From Nemophila menziesii (lineage: Eukaryota; Streptophyta; Magnoliopsida; Boraginales; Hydrophyllaceae): a stretch of 64,000 nucleotides of DNA. Under the pieces are notes generated by a model, which did not search any database, was not told the origin of the DNA, and saw only the letters and a program-made list of their open reading frames with translations. The DNA lies in contig JARWIR010000039.1 of NCBI GenBank assembly GCA_029959085.1, positions 3,224,001 to 3,288,000 of the forward strand, read 5' to 3'. The stretch's first letter is position 1; each line of letters opens with the position of its first letter. Both the position numbers and the translations under genes were made by a program. Shown here one piece after another: positions 1-10,770 of this stretch.

Positions 1-2528
1 CATTTAATAGGAGTAATAAATAGTACGACATAAATTTGATCGACGCTTCATTCATATATAATGATTTAAAAAGCTCGACATAAGACTTATATGAAATCTT
101 TCAGAAAAAATAATAGCAAATAAAAGTGCATCCACCACCGGAGACTATATCTCTTTAATAAATATATTACGTGTGCTACAACATACTATGTTATATAGCG
201 ACTCCCCCTTGTAGCACATTCGTTTAAAAATTGTGAAAATTTCACGTCGTACAAGTGAAATTAATTTAAAAAAATATTTGCTTTATTTATGTCTTTCTAC
301 TGATGACCAGTCAGTTTATTTTGACATTTTAATTAAAATAATCCTTGATTTCATTCATATATTAATATTTATTACGCTTATATAAATATTTGATCATGAT
401 CTATTTTTAATTAGGTTTCAATAACTTAAAGTAGTAAAATAACTAATTGAGATCTCAATATATAATTAGGTACCTGATACTCAGTATGAGTATTTTAATT
501 CTCAGTTATATACACTACATTGACATTTATAAGATGTCAAAAGTCTCATAATTAACAACTTGCTCATGTTGTTGCTCCTTTATGCTATCTTCGGAACCAA
601 ATAGATCTATTGCACTTTAAGCGTACAATAGTCTAATCTTTATAAGATATCTCTTTTAAGACATAAATTTAGTTAGGAGCATTGATAACTGGATACTGTG
701 ACTTAATCACTACACCTTTACAATATTTATATTTGTTTTATTGAACGAGTATCAATATAAATGGTGTATTATTATAATCCAAATATTCTTTTTATATCTC
801 CCTAATCCAGAGAATAACTTAAATAACATGTATTCTCAGATTCTATCCTTTTGCACGGTGGTGGAGCAATTGTAATGTAAATTGCGCAGTTAAGATAATT
901 TGATGAAATGTTTTTTTTGTTGGTCTATAACCAATAGGGAGTATGTATTATGAGCAATGGTCATAGCATTTCGTCATAAAATATTCAATAGTTAAGTTTG
1001 CTAGACTCGTATATATCTTTTGATTTCGTCATGAAAAATATAGATGATTTACTATCAAAATGATTTAGGACACAAATTTTTGCTTGGACATAGCCAGTTT
1101 GATAATACCTATTTGATAATCTAGATCTTTAATTTTTTTAACTTGTGAATTTTCACTAATATTTATAATATCAAAAGAAATTACAAATGATGATATTGGC
1201 AAGATAAAAATAAACCAGTGATATGTTACCAAATGTAAGCGATAGTGATCTGCGTTATCTTGTTCATGATTTCGCATAGGATCATAATAACAATTTAATC
1301 TCCAAATTTTTGTAGAGTAAAAGTTCCACAAGAGTAAAAAAAAACGCTTATTGAATTATATTCCTTCAAAAAGCATATTTTGGGTTTTCAAGAACTTTAT
1401 ACATAATTCGCATTATCATACATCATTTGGATTTTAGATAAATGTAAATCTTGTAAGTACAATATAAACTTTTTCAAACCCTTCTATTAGGTTTAATATA
1501 CTAGATGTGGTATTTGACATTTGATTTAGAAGTTTGAAGATCAAAGAAATATATTTTATTTCTTAGGTTATACGAATGAAACACGAATTAAGTGAGAGGT
1601 TATGCAATATATACGCATAAAATATATCTTTAATCATCATATATTTCGTTTCATTTGTTAACTGAAATATAAATTATCCTATAAAAAAATTATGGATTAT
1701 TTCATATTATGAGTTCGTGGAAGATTATTCTTTTCATATGCAGAAACTTGGTATTTACAGTATAGGTTATACTATATCAACGGATATGTATAAAATACGT
1801 ATATAACTTGTATATACGCCCTATTTTTCTCATAAGTTATGTTATATATCAGAAGATATATCCAAATAATATATATACATCTTGTGTATATATTTTTTTT
1901 CTTTGGTATATGTTATGTTATATCAAAGAATATACATAAAATATATATAGTGTACATACCATATATTATAATACCATTAGAATTGGTATTATTTTTTTTC
2001 ATTAGAAAAAAAGAATTACAGTAACTAAAAAAATACATTATGAAACTTAAATATAAAGCAAAGAGAAAAAAACAACAGCGAAGTGTGGACATTATTTATT
2101 ATAATATATATTTAAAGAAAAAAAATTTGCTAGTCTGCAGTGAATGGGCTCAACATAAAGTGACTAAGTTAAGTGCAATCCACTATTATATAAGATATTT
2201 ATAAAAATGAAAGATACAGTATATTAAATTCTAATATTAAATATATCAACAAAATTTTAGAATATATATGTTGATTGTTTAAAATTAACAAAGACAAAGC
2301 CATAAATTTCATCATAAAATATTTAATTTAAATAAACCATTTAAACACAACATTTTTTTTTAATTAAATGCATAATAGTCATCTAGATGACTATAACGTA
2401 ACGGTAAAAAAATGTAAATATCTAATAATACATAATAAAATCAGATTTTAATTAAATGAATAATCACTACATATTCCATCAAAATAATGTAAAAGATACA
2501 AATCATGTAAATATATAGATACATAAGG
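1..2528. other. AT-rich intergenic DNA, nothing recognised
   Basis: No coding region, RNA gene or transposon domain is recognisable here. The short open frames (for example 1,065-1,331 minus and 1,839-2,024 plus) are low-complexity and rich in I, Y, F and K, as expected by chance in AT-rich DNA. A 10-bp inverted repeat (TGTGCTACAA at 172-181 and its complement at 209-218) is the only structure I noted. Confidence 0.6.
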
Positions 2529-2729
2529 GCATGATTTGTTATTTTATTATTATTATTTTTATCAATCAAAACCATGTTTTGTTTCACAGTAGTGAAACTA
2601 AAAAAATAAAATTTCACATACGGCAGTATAACTTTTGCCCATGGTTTGATAAATATTTTTTTTTATTTGGTCACAACTGTGGTTTTGACTTTTGTTTCAC
2701 ATATGATGAAATCATTGAAAACAAATCAT
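2529..2729. repeat. MITE-like palindromic repeat, unit 1
   Basis: The segment begins GCATGATTTGTT and ends AACAAATCAT, giving imperfect terminal inverted repeats of about 10-12 bp around some 200 bp of AT-rich DNA. Inside is a small hairpin motif, TTTCACAGTAGTGAAA (arms TTTCAC/GTGAAA). The same motif and ends recur in a shortened form at 3,963-4,007, so this is a repeated unit and not a single chance palindrome. There is no transposase. The superfamily is unknown. Confidence 0.4.
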
Positions 2730-2737
2730 TTTACTTT

Positions 2738-2747
2738 ATAAGCATGA
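2738..2747. repeat. Target-site duplication, left copy (LINE1a)
   Basis: ATAAGCATGA here is repeated at 3,959-3,968, directly after the A-rich LINE tail. The pair delimits the insertion at 2,748-3,958. Confidence 0.75.
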
Positions 2748-3958
2748 GGAGGTGTCTATTATACAAGATATCCCAATTTTCAAAGGAAATAAGAATGATA
2801 GAATTATTTGGCCATTCACAAAAAATGGCGTTTACTCCACTAAATCAGGGTACCATGCAATCATTAACGAAGAAATTGCAAATGAAGCACAAACATCGAG
2901 AAATGGTGAGGCATGTAAAAGCGAATTGTGGAATACGATCTGGAGCGCTAATGTACAATCAAAAGTTAAAAATTTTGGATGGAAAGTATGCAACAATGCG
3001 ATACCAACAAAAAACAGTTTGGTGAGACGGAAATGTTTAAATGAAGACATGTGTGAATGGTGTGAAATGGAAGGGGAAAATGTTATGCACTTAATCTTAA
3101 GAGGCCCATTTAGTCAGAAAGTTTGGGCCAAATCCCCATTACAAATTAAAATTGAGGTCTCAAATCAAGATAATATGACAGAATGGCTTCTCCAAACGGT
3201 AAATAGCTTCACAAAGAATGGGTGGGATAAAAAGGTGATAACTGCATACATTCTACTTATTATGTGGAATACTTGGAAAGAAAGAATGAGATGTTTCCAT
3301 GAGAGGAAGAAATGGTCGATTGATGATATATTCTTCAGGGTTAAAGACTCAATGCGAAGACTTTTCGGTGATAATTTCAAGGTAACACATAATAATCCTG
3401 ATGGAGAAAATGGTGACAATACAGTTGTAAATAACCCAATGGATGAAGATACAGCTGATGTGATATGGATGTGTGATGCATCATTCGTCAGTAAAAATAG
3501 CCCGACAGGAATTGCAGGGGTGGGAATTAATTCGAATAAAAAAGTAAAGTGGAAAGTCAATGCGAGATTTAGAGTTAAGGAAGTAATTGAAGGTGAAGCA
3601 TGGGCGATATTGCTTGCCATGAGATCATCAAGTGATCTCAAAAGTCAGAGAGTCTCTTTCTACTCTGACAACCTTGAACTAATTCAAGGAATCAAAAAGA
3701 AGTCCGGGCTTCACTGGAGCTTAAAACCCATCCTTTCGGAAATCGAAAGTTGGATAGGTCGATACACAAGATGGGAAGTTAATCACATCAACAGGCGCTA
3801 CAACACAACTGCGGACGCTCTAGCTAAATGTACAAGAAGAAACATCAATATCCCGCACTGGATGGATTGCTCTTTAGTTGATCTAGATAGGCAGCTAAAT
3901 AATCTTTGTAAAATCTAGTTTGCTTGGGTGTTTCGTTATCGACAAAAAGAAAAAAAAA
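2748..3958 (+). mobile_element. LINE1a, 5'-truncated non-LTR retrotransposon
   Basis: A 1.2-kb LINE 3' end bounded by the 10-bp duplication ATAAGCATGA, ending in an A-rich tail after TTATCGACAAAAAG. The copy starts inside the coding region, so endonuclease and reverse transcriptase are missing; this is the usual result of incomplete target-primed reverse transcription. It belongs to the same family as the copies at 4,115-4,894 and 41,256-43,830, with which it shares the peptide FYSDNLEL and the GxHWSLKP-type block. It landed beside the MITE-like repeat. Confidence 0.85.
2752..3918 (+). CDS. LINE ORF2 C-terminal fragment: zinc-binding and RNase H domains
   Basis: A 388-codon open frame from the LINE junction to a stop. 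Residues about 1-130 match the reverse-transcriptase zinc-binding region of plant LINEs (WxxIWxxxVxxKVKNFxW, then a CxxC...H cluster around CEWCEMEGENVMHL). Residues about 235-375 form an RNase H fold of the plant LINE type, with acidic residues in CDASF, EGEAWA and FYSDN and a late D in TTADALAK. The frame is unbroken, so the copy is fairly young, but it lacks endonuclease and polymerase and cannot move itself. The start codon is only the first ATG after the truncation point. Confidence 0.85.
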   Translation: MSIIQDIPIFKGNKNDRIIWPFTKNGVYSTKSGYHAIINEEIANEAQTSRNGEACKSELWNTIWSANVQSKVKNFGWKVCNNAIPTKNSLVRRKCLNEDMCEWCEMEGENVMHLILRGPFSQKVWAKSPLQIKIEVSNQDNMTEWLLQTVNSFTKNGWDKKVITAYILLIMWNTWKERMRCFHERKKWSIDDIFFRVKDSMRRLFGDNFKVTHNNPDGENGDNTVVNNPMDEDTADVIWMCDASFVSKNSPTGIAGVGINSNKKVKWKVNARFRVKEVIEGEAWAILLAMRSSSDLKSQRVSFYSDNLELIQGIKKKSGLHWSLKPILSEIESWIGRYTRWEVNHINRRYNTTADALAKCTRRNINIPHWMDCSLVDLDRQLNNLCKI

Positions 3959-3968
3959 ATAAGCATGA
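3959..3968. repeat. Target-site duplication, right copy (LINE1a)
   Basis: ATAAGCATGA, identical to 2,738-2,747. It directly follows the A-rich tail and overlaps the start of the second MITE-like unit. Confidence 0.75.
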
Positions 3969-4007
3969 TTTTTTTTCCAACGCTTCACAGTAGTGAAGAC
4001 AAATCAT
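3963..4007. repeat. MITE-like palindromic repeat, unit 2 (short)
   Basis: GCATGATTT..., the hairpin CTTCACAGTAGTGAAG and ACAAATCAT occur within 45 bp. This is the same set of parts as 2,529-2,729 with most of the interior missing. A third GCATGATTT start follows at about 4,013. Confidence 0.35.
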
Positions 4008-4096
4008 AGTAAGCATGATTTTTTTTTTAATATTGTGTTAGATCTTTCAAGTATCCTTCTCTATCTTTGACCATAGATGAAAAATAATGATATGAT

Positions 4097-4114
4097 GAGG
4101 CATGTGAAATGAAG
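4097..4114. repeat. Target-site duplication, left copy (LINE1b)
   Basis: GAGGCATGTGAAATGAAG, a perfect 18-bp match to 4,895-4,912 on the far side of the LINE tail. The first ATG of the downstream open frame (4,109) lies in this duplicated host DNA. Confidence 0.9.
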
Positions 4115-4867
4115 GAAAATAAATTTGGCACATGGTTCATGGACACAATTGACAATTACTCAAAGAATGGGTGGGAAAAGAGGAGAGTGATAGCAACTAT
4201 CATGGTCACGGCATGGAACATCTGGAAAGAAAGAATGAAAGGTTTCTTCGAGAAGAAAAAATGGGCCCCAGAGAATATAAAATTTAACTCTGATAAACTA
4301 ATTGATAAGATGTTTGAGAACAAGAACAATAAGAATAATCATGAAAGAAAGATTAATGGGGAGAGTGTCGTGAATGGTACAGATAACCCAACAATTCACG
4401 ACCCAGCCGACTTGATTTGGTTCATTGATGCATCGGTAACTAATAAGTGGGAACCAGCAGGGGTTGTGGCAATTGGAATTGACAAAGCTGGTAAGATCAA
4501 TTACAGGAGGGGCAGCAGATGTCTAGTTAACAACACTATTGAAGGAGAGGCTTGGGCCTTCCTTATCGCCTTGAGGACGGCTGGGGCCATCAAGGCGCGG
4601 AGTAGTTCATTCTATTCCGATAACCTTGAATTAATTCAAGGCATTAACTTCAACAAAAAGCTTCATTGGAGGCTCTATTATATGATGCATGAAATCAAAG
4701 GATGGCTTAAACAGTTTCCAACATGGAAGATCGCATATATAAATAGAAAATATAACACCATTGCGGATCAATACGCGAAAAGTATTAGAACCAACAGAGA
4801 CCTCTCAGCATGGAAGGACTTCTCAGTGACGGGTGCTTTTGACTTTTATAGTTGTATTTGTAGCTAA
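4109..4867 (+). CDS. LINE RNase H-domain fragment
   Basis: A 252-codon open frame. Residues about 1-60 match the WNIWKERMKxFxEKKKW linker seen in LINE1a. Residues about 105-235 are the RNase H-like domain, with FIDAS, EGEAWA and FYSDNLEL in order and a late TIADQYAK. The first catalytic position reads FIDAS where LINE1a has CDASF, so the acidic residue is kept. The first two codons come from host DNA (the duplication), so the ATG is accidental. The fragment is not autonomous. Confidence 0.8.
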   Translation: MKENKFGTWFMDTIDNYSKNGWEKRRVIATIMVTAWNIWKERMKGFFEKKKWAPENIKFNSDKLIDKMFENKNNKNNHERKINGESVVNGTDNPTIHDPADLIWFIDASVTNKWEPAGVVAIGIDKAGKINYRRGSRCLVNNTIEGEAWAFLIALRTAGAIKARSSSFYSDNLELIQGINFNKKLHWRLYYMMHEIKGWLKQFPTWKIAYINRKYNTIADQYAKSIRTNRDLSAWKDFSVTGAFDFYSCICS

Positions 4868-4894
4868 GGTTTTTATGTAATATGACAAAAAAAA
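4115..4894 (+). mobile_element. LINE1b, severely 5'-truncated
   Basis: A 780-bp LINE 3' end bounded by a perfect 18-bp target-site duplication, ending in a short A-tail after TATGAC. It carries only the linker and RNase H part of ORF2. It is in the same family and orientation as LINE1a, about 150 bp downstream, but has its own target-site duplication, so the two are independent insertions and not one broken element. Confidence 0.9.
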
Positions 4895-4912
4895 GAGGCA
4901 TGTGAAATGAAG
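4895..4912. repeat. Target-site duplication, right copy (LINE1b)
   Basis: GAGGCATGTGAAATGAAG, immediately after the A-tail and identical to 4,097-4,114. Confidence 0.9.
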
Positions 4913-5874
4913 ATACACGTAAAAAGGAAAAAAAATTACTGTTAAACAAGAGTCATGAATGAAACTTGTCGACAGAAAGTTAAGAATAATTGTGCTATAT
5001 TAAAAAAAATTAGACGCTTGAAATTTAGAATATTAAAATCAAAATATGTTACCTGATGTTTGGAGGTTAGAAACTATCGTGCTGATAACGTGTTATGAAC
5101 AGAAAAAATAGAGAGAGGAGCGTTTTGTTTATTATCAGATAGTGTATCGATTACATAGTGGGAGCTCCTATTTATAGGTGATAAGAGACCCTAAACTCTA
5201 GTGTTCATGGGCTTGAATACTAGCCCATGGGCTGTAATGAATATCCACTAAGATGGGTTTATAACAATATTTATATTTTCATAATGGGTTACTTATTATT
5301 TTTTCCTAAAACTAGATACTATAAAATATAAAAATCCTATCCTCCCTTAATAGCAGTAGGGGCCCTCAACTGGGGCAGTGGGAAAAACCGCCTAAGGCTA
5401 TTTCTTTTTATATTTGAATACCAGCTTTATCCATCAAACATAAATAATTAAAACATAAATTTGAACAAAAATTCACAGTTTTTTCTCCTAAATGGAAAGC
5501 ACACCCAACACTTAAAAGACCTAATCAATTTCTAAAAAAGTCCAGTTTCTCTTACATTTATAAAAACTGATCATTCTAATCACAAAGTTATATAAGAATC
5601 ATGTAAAAATATTTCTAATCACAAAGTTATATAGGAATCATGTAAAAATATGGATATGTAATTACGATAATTTGACCAGAAGGATATTAGAAAGCCAACC
5701 TTAAGACCAAAAAATATTGAACCTTATTTTGTTCACTTTAAAGACCAATTCAATTCAAAACAAAATAAATAAATAAATTAAATTCTGAAATTTTGATACC
5801 CAAATTATCACTTATTTATTCTATTATATTTCATGTAAATCCTTAAAAAAATACACCCCACTAAAACTAAAACT

Positions 5875-5983
<109 letters not shown>

Positions 5984-6063
5984 GATTCGATTTCTAAAAG
6001 AAGTTGAGTACTCTAAGTTATTTTCTCCTTTTCAAAATCTAGCTTAAGGGAAAACGCAAAAGA

Positions 6064-6225
6064 GTATCGACATCGACCTCAACCTGCCTAAGGAAATGGA
6101 ATCAGGGATCGATTTCTCGCTTCAAGATACAACGCCACTAGATCACTGAGTGAACGACGAGGAGATAGAAGACAGGATTCAGACCAAAGAGGGGCAAGGG
6201 GGGCCCATAAATAATAAGTAAGAGA
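6064..6225 (+). pseudogene. Doubtful FAR1/FHY3-like N-terminal scrap
   Basis: One frame reads IDIDLNLP followed by an acidic stretch (EMESGIDFSLQD, then a stop, then VNDEEIEDRIQ). A D-I-D-L-x-L-P start followed by acidic residues is seen in FAR1/FHY3-related proteins, which are domesticated MULE transposases. The match is short, contains stops and has no downstream DNA-binding or transposase domain, so chance resemblance is quite possible. Confidence 0.2.
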
Positions 6226-6637
6226 AGTAACCCAGGTTATGAGCTATATCGTCGTTTTCTTGCGCTAGACATTCAATCCTTTCGGTCAATCATCTTGCGA
6301 TTCTAACATTTAATTTAAGACTTAGTTCCCTCGGGAATCCAAAGGCAAGGAGCAACCACTCTGAATAGTGGTGGTGATCCCCTATCCCGGCATGTCATCT
6401 CCTTTGATTTAAGGAACGAGACATAAGGAGAATCATCTTGAGGAAAAGCATAATCTCTCTCTCTCTCGTACGCGTGCACACACATACAAACTAAAACCCT
6501 CTCTTCTTCGCCTCCTAAAACTCCATATCTGTAAATCTCAATGGTTTATGGGATGCTTGTGGTGGGTTTTCCTCGGTCTGGCCGAGAGGGTGGCTTATAA
6601 ATGGTGGTTACGGATGGTGATTCGTGGTGGTGATGGT

Positions 6638-8127
6638 TGATGTCTCCTCATTTGTGATAATAAAATCTATTTTTGAGACATCACTTTAGGCGTATTTATT
6701 AGTTTATAGGTCGATTTCCTTATGATTTAGTAACTTTCCTATTTTGCGTCTTGAATTGAGTATTTATTATTTTTAGAGCATATTGGGATTAATTATTTAT
6801 TTAGTGTGAAACTTTAGAGATATATGATAATTAATTAGAGTCCAAGTTGGTTCGAAGAGCTAAAGGAAAGAAGATAAACATGTGAATTGAAGATAAGGAA
6901 GTAAAAGCTAAAAATATGGAAAAGGAAAAACTGCCTTAAATCTGAATTTCTACACCTACGACCACAAATCAGCTTATATCTTAAAATCGGTGACGAATCT
7001 GGAGATACGGTCAAGATAAAAGTTAAAGATCTTTCCGAGACGATGAATTTCGACTACTCATATGCATCAAATGGATAAGTGTTGAAGCTGCTAGGACCAA
7101 AACAAAAACGGGGTTGATTGCATGTTTTTGGGCTACGAATTTGAGTTGGGCTAGGAGCCCAATATTTACCTTTTCCTTTAAGAAAACGATTAGGTCAACC
7201 TATACACTATAAATACAGCCTCTTAACACTATAAAATCATCATTGACCAAACCTTAAGGTCAGGAAGAAGCTTGTAACACAAGAAGAGAAGTCTGGAAGG
7301 AGCTGTGCATCAATCATGTCTTCTTCAACCTTTAATTCTGTAATTCTTTTCTTTTCTTTTCTTAGTATGAACTAAATTATATTTAGCTTGAGTGTTAGCA
7401 TATATGTATTAACTCTATTTTTGGTTGACATCTATCTAATTTGATTGAATTTATGTTTTGATTTCTCTTTTTATGTCTTGGATTTATATTCTCTATTCTT
7501 TACGCTGTACAACGTATAGAATTACCATCATAATAGTTAGATAACCGGTATATTTGACTATGGAATTAGCACATAACATCTAGAATAAGGTTTTATCTGA
7601 CAACCTAGCCTAACTAGATAGTCAATGGTTTAGTGTATTGCTATTTTATCAATTGCAGGAACAGTTTGCTTAGGTTCTTATTGACACAGGTAAACCCTAT
7701 TTGAAACTACCTAGCGCAATTGAAACCAAACTATGGAAATACTACATGATTCATACCTTACATGTTTAGAATGGCAAAACTAGTGGGGATTACATGCTAA
7801 TTACTCAAGCTAAACTCTCATACTATCTTCTTTTCCTTTCTTTTATTTATTTTCTGTCTTTTAATTTATTAGTTTAATTTTCTTTTATTAAAAACCAAAT
7901 AAAAATCTATATTTCTTCCTTTCTCTTGCGTATTATTATTCTAGCTTAATTATTTACACTTGAATATTTGCATAAGTTCTTCTTAACCTTCGTAGTCCCT
8001 GAAGAACGAATTCTACTTATTCATTAAAACTTGCATACGATCTGTATACTTGCAGAACCGTGCTCAGCTTAGGGTGTTTATTTGCACTTATTTTATACTT
8101 CTTTTTATCACACCTTAGGCGACACCA
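6638..8127 (+). repeat. Element A 5' LTR
   Basis: It starts TGATGTCTCC, like the LTRs at 27,763 and 58,271 that follow polypurine tracts, and ends GACACCA six bases before the primer-binding site. Length is 1,490 bp. Inside, around 7,195-7,265, is a TATAAATACAGCCTC-type promoter block shared by all LTRs of the group, followed by the AGGAGCTG...CATCAATCATGTCTTC block that probably lies near the transcript start. Confidence 0.85.
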
Positions 8128-8133
8128 AGTTTT

Positions 8134-8151
8134 TGGCGCCGCTGCCACGGA
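8134..8151 (+). promoter_or_regulatory. Primer-binding site (tRNA-Asp type), element A
   Basis: TGGCGCCGCTGCCACGGA lies just inside the LTR. Plant tRNA-Asp(GUC) ends ...TCCCCGGCAACGGCGCCA, whose complement is TGGCGCCGTTGCCGGGGA; this copy differs at a few positions. A tRNA-Asp primer is typical of Athila-type elements. Confidence 0.8.
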
Positions 8152-8250
8152 CTACATCGTTAGTCCTTGTGCAATTATCTTGTGTTTTTGTTTTAGTTAG
8201 TTATATTTTACGCTTTTCTTTTTAGTTTTTGTCTTTACAGATTTTTACAG

Positions 8251-10069
8251 ATGGAGAATTAAAGGAGACTTGATCTTCCCATCACATATAGAGTGCAACC
8301 ACGCGGAATCCGCACTCCAGAAATCCAAGCCGCCAAATTTAGACCAGATCCAGGCATGATAGCGCAATTTGCGAGTCATGGACAATTTAGCAGTGCTGTA
8401 CAACAAGATTCGGTCCGGTATGTTCAGAAATTTATGCAGATTTGTGACGTTTATATTACCAGAGGCGTTACAAATGAGCAGATGTATTACATTATGTTCC
8501 AATTCTTTTTGACCAGAAATGCAAGCGATTGTTACGATACCCAACGCCTTCACGTTATTCCAGATTGGGACAAGCTTTAATCTAAATTCCTAGACCGATT
8601 TTATCCGGTTAGTAGAAGATTAAAAGATATGGTGGAGCTCGAACAATGTATGTAGGAAGACGGGGAAAGTTTCGGTGAAGCATGGTTACGTTTTTGGGAG
8701 ATGAAGGCGAGATGTCCATGCCATACATCATCGCCAGAATATTCATTAACCATGTTCTATGGAGGACTTAATGACGAGTCCAGAAGAAGAGCAGATATTT
8801 TTGGAAGAAAATTTTTTGTGTTATTAGATCCTGGAGAAGCTGAAAATATTATGGAGAAATGTTCTTGAGAACGAGAGTAGTTGGCCAATTGAATCAGAAA
8901 AATAAGAAGAGACCTTAGACTCTCTAAGGCTCAAAGAGTTAACCCAACAACTTGAGAAATTACGAGAACAAGCACGAACGATAGCTTAGGTGAATCTAGT
9001 ACCTAGTTTACCTTTATGTCCAGGTTGTGGAGCAAGAAACCATTCGTGGGAGAATTTCATGAATAATATAGCCCCAACTTCCTTCGTATCTCATCAAAGA
9101 AACCATTATTCTAATGGTTATTATCATCCTTAAGGAAGATACACTAATTATCATCCCCCACAAAATAAAAATTGGGTCGGAAATCAAGAAACTTATTATC
9201 AACCTCGACCTCAATCTTACTATCCACCACAACCTACTTATCAAGAAGCGCCGATTTACAAAGAAATCTATCAAGAAGTGCCGAATTCCAAAGAAGCTTA
9301 TCAAGAACCACCTCAATATTCAACGCAACAAGCTCCACAACAGCAACCTTCGAGTTTGAATTCAAGTATGGCTGCAATGATGAAAGTAATGGAAGAAAAT
9401 ATGAAGATGAGCCAGCAAAGAATCCAAACCCAATCCAAGGTAATTAAGAACCTTGAGCATACAATATCACGAATGGCGAGTGTAATGCAAAATAGGCCAA
9501 AAGGGCAACTCCTAAGTGATACTGTTGCTCCTGAAGATCATGCTTGTCATGCAGTTGAATTAAGAAGTGGAAAACAATTACCTCCGCCTAGACGAGAACC
9601 AGAACCAACCTCTATTCCTGAAAAAGTGGTTGAAGAAACAATTAAAGACAAGGTTGAAGAGGTAATTGAACAAACGAGTGTCCCAGAGAAGACACTAGAA
9701 AAGAAAAAGAGCCCAGTGGTAACCAACACATGCCCTCCTCCACCATTCCCGTCACGTGTCAAAAATCAGAACAATGAAAAAGAATTCAAGAAGTTCCTAG
9801 ACATGGTGAACGAGTTAAAAATTAACATCCCGTTTGTAGAAGCTCTCACAAGAATAACAAAATATCACAAATTCATGAAGTACATTCTTTCTAACAAACA
9901 AGGGACGAATGGATTGCCAGAGGAGTGCAAAGTGACAAACGAAATAGAGTTACCACAAGACAAACCTACACCCCAGAACTTATGGATGAAACCATCCATT
10001 GCTCCAAAGAATAGATCTGAAAAGTTCATGGGAGTTAGAGGAAAGGGGTGGAAATTTCTTCATTCGTAA
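8251..10069 (+). pseudogene. Element A gag (degraded)
   Basis: Athila-type gag broken by stops at 8,578 and near 8,655 and by later frame changes. The order is: N-terminal region (8,293-8,580, with GIRTPEIQAAKF and FASHGQFSSA); capsid block (about 8,590-8,880, with EDGESFGEAWLRF and LTMFYGGLNDESR); zinc knuckle CPGCGARNHSWENF at about 9,018, in which the last cysteine is now F; a glutamine/tyrosine-rich stretch; then a 263-codon open part (9,278-10,069) with PPPPFPSRVK and the FKKFLDMV block that normally precedes protease. It ends at KGWKFLHS and a stop instead of running into protease. Confidence 0.8.
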
Positions 10070-10295
10070 TCGAGGTAACGCGTCTAACTTTATAAAAAGT
10101 TAAACAAACGTGCTATACAGGAGACAACCCGTAGTGTCTTTTATGTTTTCGTGTTTTTACGTTTTTAGTTTATGTTTAGTTTAGTTATTTTTAGTTGATA
10201 TTGCATATTTGAGGAAGGTATTAGTGTTTTTGATGTTTAGGTACTAAAGAAATCGAAATTGGGAGGAAAACGAAAATTTTCGGAAAAATCAGATG

Positions 10296-10770
10296 CCAGC
10301 TCCGGTATACCGGGCCCTAGGGGGGGGTATACCGCATGTCAAAAACCCGTGCCACGGGGTGTCACCACAGTTCAAAAACCCGTGCCACGGGGTGTCACCA
10401 CAGGTCAAAAGACCGTGCCAAGGGGTGTCACCACAGGTTGTATGCCGAGAGTAAAAAAACGAAGAAGATCAGCTCCGGTATACCATGCCCCATGGCCGGT
10501 ATACCGCCCCACACCCGCTGTGTCAAAAAAAATAAAATTCTGGACACAATCTGAGAAAACTTCGGCAAGTCATATCTTTGCACTCGGATGTCGGAATCAG
10601 GTGATATTTGAGCCTAAACTGCATAACTTTTCGAGATCTAGCTGTTGGGGAGGTTTTTGTTCTCGATCGGTATGCCGGCCAGAAAACCCGTGTCACGGGG
10701 TGTCACCACGGGTTTTATGCCGAGAGGAAGAATTTCGAAGCAAGTAACTCCGGTATACCGCCCGACACTG
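10296..10770 (+). repeat. Element A palindrome island with 33-bp tandem repeats
   Basis: A GC-rich patch in AT-rich surroundings. It contains the perfect palindrome CCGGTATACCGG (10,302-10,313), further CGGTATACCG copies near 10,326, 10,474, 10,497 and 10,752, and the hairpin CCCGTGCCACGGG. The last is part of a 33-bp unit repeated three times at 10,341-10,439, with a fourth diverged copy near 10,681. TGCCGAGAG occurs at about 10,443 and 10,717, as in element B. The open frames across it are low-complexity by-products. Confidence 0.8.

Noticed and set aside
172..218. 10-bp inverted repeat TGTGCTACAA/TTGTAGCACA
   Set aside because: Single occurrence with short arms, no target-site duplication and no repeat elsewhere; a chance hairpin cannot be excluded.
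1065..2024. Short ORFs at 1,065-1,331 (minus) and 1,839-2,024 (plus)
   Set aside because: Low-complexity I/Y/F/K composition in AT-rich DNA, no motif and no homologous element nearby; chance frames.
2531..3025. 164-codon ORF overlapping the start of LINE1a
   Set aside because: Starts in the MITE-like repeat, crosses the LINE junction and reads LINE ORF2 in the wrong frame; the LINE frame 2,752-3,918 carries the motifs.
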